Of a DNA stretch of 8,366 bases, positions 3,923-8,366 are shown in pieces. A program made the translations under genes and the position numbers. This DNA is from an uncultured Cellvibrio sp. (lineage in GTDB: Bacteria > Pseudomonadota > Gammaproteobacteria > Pseudomonadales > Cellvibrionaceae): the NCBI GenBank assembly GCA_946482385.1, contig CAMLRI010000066.1, forward strand, positions 1-8,366, read 5' to 3'. The stretch's first letter is position 1. Each line of letters begins with the position of its first letter. The notes below the pieces were generated by a model, which did not search any database, had not been told where the DNA came from, and saw nothing but the letters and a program-made list of their open reading frames with translations.

Positions 3923-6103
3923 ATGCTGCATTTCTTTACCCCCAGTTCCAAAGTGCAAAAAGACCGCGCCATCATGCGCGAAACCGATGCCCGTGTGGCT
4001 AAATACAGCCGCCGTGGCCTGGTACTTAATTTTTTGGTGTTTGTGCTTTGCCTGGCATTCGGCAATTTTGAACAGCAGCATCACAATACGGCCATAGTTC
4101 TGGTCACAGGTTTGCTGTTGGTTACCCTGTGGCGCAGTTACTACCTGTTCCGCTTTGATGCACTTTATGCCCGCGCCCCGGCGCGCTGGCGCAACCAATA
4201 TTTCTTTGCCTCCTGCCTGGGGGCTGCCTGGTGGAGCGCCATTCTGGTAACCCTCACCTGGTTGCAGGGCATGCGCGATGAAACCCTGATCATGTGGCTC
4301 TACTCAGTGGTGTTTTATTCAAGCGTGTCCAATGTGTTTGCTCCCTATCGCCACTTCCTGACGCTATATCTTGCCATTGGCCAGGTGCCCGCCGCGCTCA
4401 CCGCTATTTTTCTTGGCGATGCCCAGGGTGTGCTCTACGGCTTTATCATGCTCACCTTTTTTATGATGCTCAGCCATCAGGGCAAGGTAACCTCCCTGGC
4501 GTACTGGGAGCGCTTGGAAGCCAACTATGCACTGCGCGAACGCGCCCAGGGTTTGGAAAATGAAAAGCGCACATCCCAGGCACAGCTGGAATTAAAAAAT
4601 GAATTTTTGGTCAACCTGGGGCAGGAGTTCCGCTCTTCTATTAGCGATGTGATTGGCACCTTGTCCTTGATTGATGAGCAGCAATTGTCCGAGCATCACC
4701 GCGAATTGTTGACCATGGCCACCAAGGCTGCAGGCCGGCAAATTGACTTGGTTAACAACGTGGTGGATTTTTCCAAAATCACCACCCGCTCCCTCACCCT
4801 GGAGAGCGTGGAGTTTGATTTGCGGCGCGTACTGGAAAAATTTATTCAGGATTTTTCCCTGGATGCCCATCAGCAAGGCATTGAAATTTACTACTTGCTA
4901 GACCCCACCATGCCCCTGCGTGTGCGCGGCGATGTGCTGCGTATGAACCAGATTCTCAGCACACTGATGACCCATGCGCTCAAAGCCAGCCGCATTGATC
5001 ATCTCTATATCGAAGCGCGCTTTGAGCAGGAGCAGGATGATTTTGGCCAGCTGCATGTAGTGATCAGCGATAGCGATAAGGCAGGAGCGGAAAGCGATGA
5101 GCAAAATTCCCGCGAATCCACTTATCGCGGTATAGGCTTGGCCATTTGCAAAGGCTTGGCCGAATGCATGGCGGGCAGTATTCACGTGCGCGAGGAAAAA
5201 AATCGCGGCAACCGCATTTTTATCCACCTGGGCTTGCAGGTGGTGGCGCACGAAGAGCGTCGTTTTGGCTCAGAGCAAAAATTCCTGGGCAAGCAGGTAA
5301 TGGTAGTGGATTGGCCGGAAAGCAATGTTCAGGGCCTGGTGGCGGAATTAACGACTTGGGGGATGAGCGCTCAAATCGCCAATGGTCGTGATGATTTGTT
5401 AAATAAACTGCAGGACATGCACAAGCATAAGGCGGTTGACCTGCTGTTGATTTATACCCGCTTGGGCAACATGAATGGTTTGGCGTTATCAGCAGAGATC
5501 GCCAGCCACCCGCAATTTGGTGACATCAAGCAGCTGTTGGCGATGAGCAGTTTGCAAAGCGATACCCAGGAAATGAAAAACCATTTGCGCAGTTACCCCC
5601 AGGTGGTATTGCTGGAAAAGCCAGTGATCCGCAGGCGCCTTTACGATTTGATTGCCCAGTGCTTGTTAAACTCCTCCGGGCAGGAGCAAATGCAGGAGCG
5701 CGAACAAGCTGGCGGTGCTATTACGCGCAAGGTGTTGCTGGTGGAGGATCACCGCGTAGATCAGATGGTGATCAGCGCCATGTTGAAAAAAATGGGCTGC
5801 TATGTGCAAGTAGCCCAGGACGGTATGGAGGCATTGGCCATTATTGCCCGTGAGCGCTTTGACCTGGTGCTGATGGATTACGATATGAAAGAGCAGGAAA
5901 GCCTGGTGGCAACGCAAAAAATCCGCGAACAGGAGCGTGAGAATCACAGTTTGCGCCATTTGCCGATTTTGGCGGTTACTGCCTCGCAATTGGAATCGGC
6001 AGATAATTCCTACCTGGAGGCGGGCATGGATGATTACATTGCCAAACCCATTCGCTATGACGACCTGGAGAGCCGGCTGCAGCGCTGGCTGCAAGAGGCC
6101 TGA
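3923..6103 (+). CDS. Membrane-bound hybrid histidine kinase homologue with degenerate kinase core
   Basis: The product has 726 residues. The N-terminal sensor is a membrane block of about five or six helices: roughly 32-48, 56-76, 93-114, 121-138, 145-164 and 168-184. There is no large periplasmic domain. A linking helix follows (about 195-225), then a HisKA-like dimerisation helix pair (about 225-290), a HATPase-like domain (about 300-438) and two receivers (about 455-583 and 602-724). There is no HPt or output domain. Key residues are missing: the phosphoacceptor His of the H box is Gln234 in NLGQEFR, the ATP/Mg-binding Asn of the N box is His351, the DxG of the G1 box is D383-S-D385, and only part of the G2 box (GIGLAI, 403-408) remains. 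Receiver 1 has Tyr511 in place of the phosphoacceptor Asp but keeps Lys566. Receiver 2 looks complete: Glu608-Asp609, Asp652, Thr686, Lys708. I infer a pseudokinase scaffold with one active receiver. The start at 3923 has only a weak GGCGAG upstream; Met18 (3974) has none. Confidence 0.88.
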   Translation: MLHFFTPSSKVQKDRAIMRETDARVAKYSRRGLVLNFLVFVLCLAFGNFEQQHHNTAIVLVTGLLLVTLWRSYYLFRFDALYARAPARWRNQYFFASCLGAAWWSAILVTLTWLQGMRDETLIMWLYSVVFYSSVSNVFAPYRHFLTLYLAIGQVPAALTAIFLGDAQGVLYGFIMLTFFMMLSHQGKVTSLAYWERLEANYALRERAQGLENEKRTSQAQLELKNEFLVNLGQEFRSSISDVIGTLSLIDEQQLSEHHRELLTMATKAAGRQIDLVNNVVDFSKITTRSLTLESVEFDLRRVLEKFIQDFSLDAHQQGIEIYYLLDPTMPLRVRGDVLRMNQILSTLMTHALKASRIDHLYIEARFEQEQDDFGQLHVVISDSDKAGAESDEQNSRESTYRGIGLAICKGLAECMAGSIHVREEKNRGNRIFIHLGLQVVAHEERRFGSEQKFLGKQVMVVDWPESNVQGLVAELTTWGMSAQIANGRDDLLNKLQDMHKHKAVDLLLIYTRLGNMNGLALSAEIASHPQFGDIKQLLAMSSLQSDTQEMKNHLRSYPQVVLLEKPVIRRRLYDLIAQCLLNSSGQEQMQEREQAGGAITRKVLLVEDHRVDQMVISAMLKKMGCYVQVAQDGMEALAIIARERFDLVLMDYDMKEQESLVATQKIREQERENHSLRHLPILAVTASQLESADNSYLEAGMDDYIAKPIRYDDLESRLQRWLQEA

Positions 6104-6113
6104 TTGATGTAAT

Positions 6114-6141
6114 AAAAAATGCCGCGATTGCGGCATTTTTT
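6114..6141. terminator. Bidirectional rho-independent terminator
   Basis: A 7-bp GC-rich stem (6119-6125 with 6130-6136, GATT loop) is extended by five A:T pairs to 12 bp, with a T tract on both strands. It lies 10 bases after the hybrid-kinase stop and 40 bases beyond the stop of the convergent xthA, so it can end both transcripts. Confidence 0.9.
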
Positions 6142-6181
6142 ATGGTGCGTGTTTTTACTCTGTTCTGAATAATAAAAAACT

Positions 6182-6991
6182 TTATTGGAAACTGGCCCAA
6201 ATAGGGCAGTGATCGGAAGGCTTTTCCATAGCGCGAATCTCGTAGTCGATGCCTGTGTCGACGCACTTATCAAGCAGTGTTTGAGTTGCCAAAATCAAAT
6301 CAATGCGCAGCCCGCGTTTGGGGTTGTCTTCAAAACCGCCGCTGCGGTAATCAAACCAGCTGAATTTTTCATTGCTGTCGGGGTTTTGTTCGCGGTAGGT
6401 ATCTTTTAATCCCCAGCCCAGCAATTGGTTAAGCCATTCGCGCTCCTCCGGTAAAAAGCTGCACTTGCCTGTGCGCAGCCAGCGCTTGCGGTTTTCCTCG
6501 CCTATACCTATGTCGATATCCTGATGGGAGATATTCATGTCGCCCATCACAATTAATTGTTGTTGCGGCGAGTGGTGTGCATTCAGGTGTTGCAATAGGT
6601 CAGCATAAAATTTTTGTTTGGCGGGAAACTTCACCGGGTGATCGCGGCTTTCCCCTTGGGGGAAGTAGCCATTGAGCAAGGTAATTTCTCCCAGGGGGGT
6701 GTCAAAAACGCCGCCGATAAAACGGCGCTGGGCTTCATCAGCATCCTGCGCAAAACCTTTGAGCACTTGTTTAAACGGATGTTTGGAAAGAATTGCCACG
6801 CCGTAGTGGGTTTTTTGGCCAAAAAATTCCACGTTGTAGCCCAGGGCTTTTACCGCCTCCAAGGGGAAGTCCGGATCGTTGACTTTGGTTTCTTGCAGGC
6901 CAATAAAATCGGGTTGGTGCTGGTCGATAACGGCTTGCAATTGATGCATGCGAGTGCGAATGCTGTTGACGTTGAAGGAGATGGCTTTCAT
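6182..6991 (-). CDS. xthA: Exodeoxyribonuclease III (AP endonuclease)
   Basis: XthA cuts DNA at abasic sites and removes 3' blocking groups and 3' nucleotides during base-excision repair in the cytoplasm. The 269-residue product aligns almost end to end with the 268-residue E. coli enzyme from memory. Active-site residues of the exonuclease/endonuclease/phosphatase fold are all present: Asn7 (FNVNSIR), Glu34 (LQETK), Asp151 and Asn153 (MGDMN), and Asp260-His261 (SDHCPIW). Long identical blocks such as [26 protein letters not shown] and GIDYEIR confirm family and start. It differs by a 2-residue insertion near FEDNPKRG. The start at 6991 has AAGTGAG 5 bases upstream. The gene follows prc with 63 bases between, but a terminator sits in that gap and runs right up to the ribosome binding site, so expression may rely on read-through or on a promoter inside the end of prc. 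Confidence 0.97.
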   Translation of the reverse strand: MKAISFNVNSIRTRMHQLQAVIDQHQPDFIGLQETKVNDPDFPLEAVKALGYNVEFFGQKTHYGVAILSKHPFKQVLKGFAQDADEAQRRFIGGVFDTPLGEITLLNGYFPQGESRDHPVKFPAKQKFYADLLQHLNAHHSPQQQLIVMGDMNISHQDIDIGIGEENRKRWLRTGKCSFLPEEREWLNQLLGWGLKDTYREQNPDSNEKFSWFDYRSGGFEDNPKRGLRIDLILATQTLLDKCVDTGIDYEIRAMEKPSDHCPIWASFQ

Positions 6992-7003
6992 GGGGGCTCA
7001 CTT

Positions 7004-7031
7004 AAAAAAATACCCGGGCAGGTGCCCGGGT
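7004..7031 (-). terminator. Rho-independent terminator after prc
   Basis: On the minus strand a perfect 9-bp stem (7031-7023 with 7020-7012, 2-base closing loop) is followed by one A and seven T residues (7010-7004). It begins 24 bases after the prc stop. Its T tract abuts the AAGTGAG that serves xthA (7003-6997). Confidence 0.85.
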
Positions 7032-7054
7032 TTGTGAATTTAACCGCTTGGCAG

Positions 7055-8366
7055 TTACTGGTTGGCCAGTTGCTTGGGGTTGGTGCCTAGCTGCTCAATA
7101 AAATCGGCGAGTATATGGCCGGCCTCCAGCAGGTAGGGGTCTTCTTTAGGCTTTAATTCTTTGTTCTGCTCTTTGCTGGCCAGTTCGGCTTCTGCTTCTT
7201 TGGCTTTGGTGTATTCCTCATAGCTGGCGTACAGCGGCTTGCCTTTGGCTTTGCGCAATTCGTTTTCGATAGCCAGTGTGCGTGCTTCCAGTTGTTTTTG
7301 TTCTTGCTGGCGGGTGGCCAGGCGCAGCGAAATCGCTTTTTTACTGGCGGCTTCTTTAAATAGCTCGCTCTGTTTGCGCAAGAAAACAAAATCGGGATCT
7401 GTTGCTATACGATCCTGATGTTCGGTTTCGATTTTGGGTAAAAACTTATCCATGCGGAAATAATTTTGGTGGGTCGCCGGGTGGATGCGATCCCAGGGCA
7501 GGGCATTGTCATAGCTGCTTTCGCCAATTTCATCCGGGTCGAGCAGGCTGGGGAGTTGCACATCGGGCACAACTCCGCGGTGTTGGGTGCTGTCGCCAGA
7601 AATGCGGTAGAACTTAGCCGAGGTGATTTTCAGGCGGCCGTGCTCCAAATCAACCAAATTTTGCACCGAGCCTTTACCAAAGGTGGGCGAGCCAATAATG
7701 ATGCCGCGGCCGTAATCCTGGATGGCGCCTGCAAAAATTTCGGATGCCGAGGCGCTCAGGCGATTGACCAAGACCGCAATCGGCGCGCGATAGGCTGCAG
7801 GCTCGTGTGAGCGGTATTGGTGGCGCAAAATGGTGTTGTTGCTTTGGCGAATTTGTACCACGGGGCCCGGGTCGACAAACAGGTCGGTCAACATGGCTGC
7901 CTCTGGCAATGAGCCGCCGCCGTTGTCGCGCAAGTCAATAACAATGCCATCCACTTTTTCACGATTAAGCTCATTCAATAATTTGGAGACATCGCGGGTG
8001 GTGCTGCGGTAGTTGGGGTCGCCTTTGTGGTAGGCCTCAAAGTTCATGTAAAAGGTGGGGATATTTATCACGCCCAACTTGTAGGTTTTGCCTTGGTCAT
8101 TGATTTCAAATACCGCTTTTTTGGCGGCTTGGTCTTCCAATTTAACGGTTTCGCGTTTGATAGTAATAATTTTATTGGCTTTGGCTATGGGGTCGGCAGG
8201 GATGACCTCCAGTTTTACCCAGGTGCCTTTTTTGCCGCGAATCAGCTTAACCACATCGCTGAGGTTCCAGCCGACCACATCGACCATCTCGCCATTAATC
8301 CCCTGGGCGATGGCAATAATTTTATCGTTGGGTTTGAGTTGCCCTTGTTTGTCGGCAGGGCCGCCC
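7055..8366 (-). CDS. prc: Carboxy-terminal processing (tail-specific) protease, 5' end missing
   Basis: Prc/Tsp is a periplasmic serine protease that degrades proteins by their non-polar C-termini and processes envelope proteins. About 436 codons are visible; the reading frame runs off the right edge, where the PDZ domain is already under way (GGPADKQGQL, then DKIIAIAQG). An internal Met at 8287 is not the true start. The signal peptide, the N-terminal helical domain and the start of the PDZ lie outside; by comparison with the roughly 680-residue E. coli enzyme, about 240 residues are missing. The Ser-Lys catalytic pair is intact: the middle Ser of SASASE (codon 7750-7748) and the Lys of TFGKGS (7675-7673), with the conserved Asp of QDYGR at 7717-7715, at the same spacings as in E. 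coli (11 and 25 residues). The C-terminal part is the charged, helical DUF3340-type region with Lys/Glu-rich stretches, ending at TAA 7057-7055. A terminator follows. Confidence 0.95.
   Translation of the reverse strand, partial: GGPADKQGQLKPNDKIIAIAQGINGEMVDVVGWNLSDVVKLIRGKKGTWVKLEVIPADPIAKANKIITIKRETVKLEDQAAKKAVFEINDQGKTYKLGVINIPTFYMNFEAYHKGDPNYRSTTRDVSKLLNELNREKVDGIVIDLRDNGGGSLPEAAMLTDLFVDPGPVVQIRQSNNTILRHQYRSHEPAAYRAPIAVLVNRLSASASEIFAGAIQDYGRGIIIGSPTFGKGSVQNLVDLEHGRLKITSAKFYRISGDSTQHRGVVPDVQLPSLLDPDEIGESSYDNALPWDRIHPATHQNYFRMDKFLPKIETEHQDRIATDPDFVFLRKQSELFKEAASKKAISLRLATRQQEQKQLEARTLAIENELRKAKGKPLYASYEEYTKAKEAEAELASKEQNKELKPKEDPYLLEAGHILADFIEQLGTNPKQLANQ

Noticed and set aside
3641..4198. 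Minus-strand open frame over the DUF2788 gene and the start of the hybrid kinase
   Set aside because: It covers two + strand genes with good membrane-protein signatures, and its own product shows no recognisable features.
5666..6136. Minus-strand open frame over the last receiver domain
   Set aside because: The + strand receiver has all active-site residues. The antisense frame would start inside the bidirectional terminator region.
6614..7090. Plus-strand open frame across xthA and the prc terminator
   Set aside because: It is antisense to a near full-identity exonuclease III and crosses a terminator. It has no credible ribosome binding site or motif.
1..8366. CRISPR array, tRNA/rRNA genes, insertion sequences, phage genes
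   Set aside because: I saw no regularly spaced repeats, no cloverleaf or rRNA-like segments, no transposase or integrase motifs, and no flanking direct repeats.

Overview
The window looks like chromosomal DNA of a gammaproteobacterium, most likely a Cellvibrio-like relative (Cellvibrionales/Pseudomonadales). The evidence is an exonuclease III very close to the enteric enzyme, a long-form Prc tail-specific protease, a DUF2788-type small membrane protein, and intermediate-to-high GC with simple hairpin/T-tract terminators. The genus is inferred from style, not proven.

Layout from left to right. Bases 1-59 may hold the last codons of a + strand gene, followed by a strong terminator (66-96). Next is an AT-rich orphan gene for a secreted protein of unknown function (254-907). 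After it lies a short in-frame relic (913-1038) that resembles the C-terminal tail of a larger enzyme. A bidirectional terminator (1061-1089) separates these from a convergent gene for an unknown lipoprotein (1112-1696, minus). Starting divergently from the lipoprotein gene is a + strand cluster: a translationally coupled electron transfer flavoprotein pair, etfB (1888-2595) and etfA (2592-3572), a 66-residue two-helix membrane protein (3660-3860), and a 726-residue membrane-bound hybrid sensor-kinase-like protein (3923-6103). A second bidirectional terminator (6114-6141) faces the minus-strand genes xthA (6182-6991) and prc (7055 to beyond the right edge). A terminator between prc and xthA overlaps the xthA leader.

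How the genes work together. EtfB and EtfA form an FAD heterodimer that passes electrons from dehydrogenases to the membrane quinone pool through an ETF:quinone oxidoreductase not in this window. Both differ from the canonical housekeeping pair at the partner-recognition loop and the linker. XthA (base-excision repair) and Prc (periplasmic protease) are ordinary housekeeping genes.

The most unusual item is the hybrid kinase. The phosphoacceptor histidine is Gln234, the ATP-binding Asn is His351, the first receiver has Tyr511 in place of Asp, and only the last receiver keeps a full active site. It reads as a membrane-bound pseudokinase carrying one working receiver. The AT-rich island at the left, flanked by what look like gene ends, is the second place worth attention.
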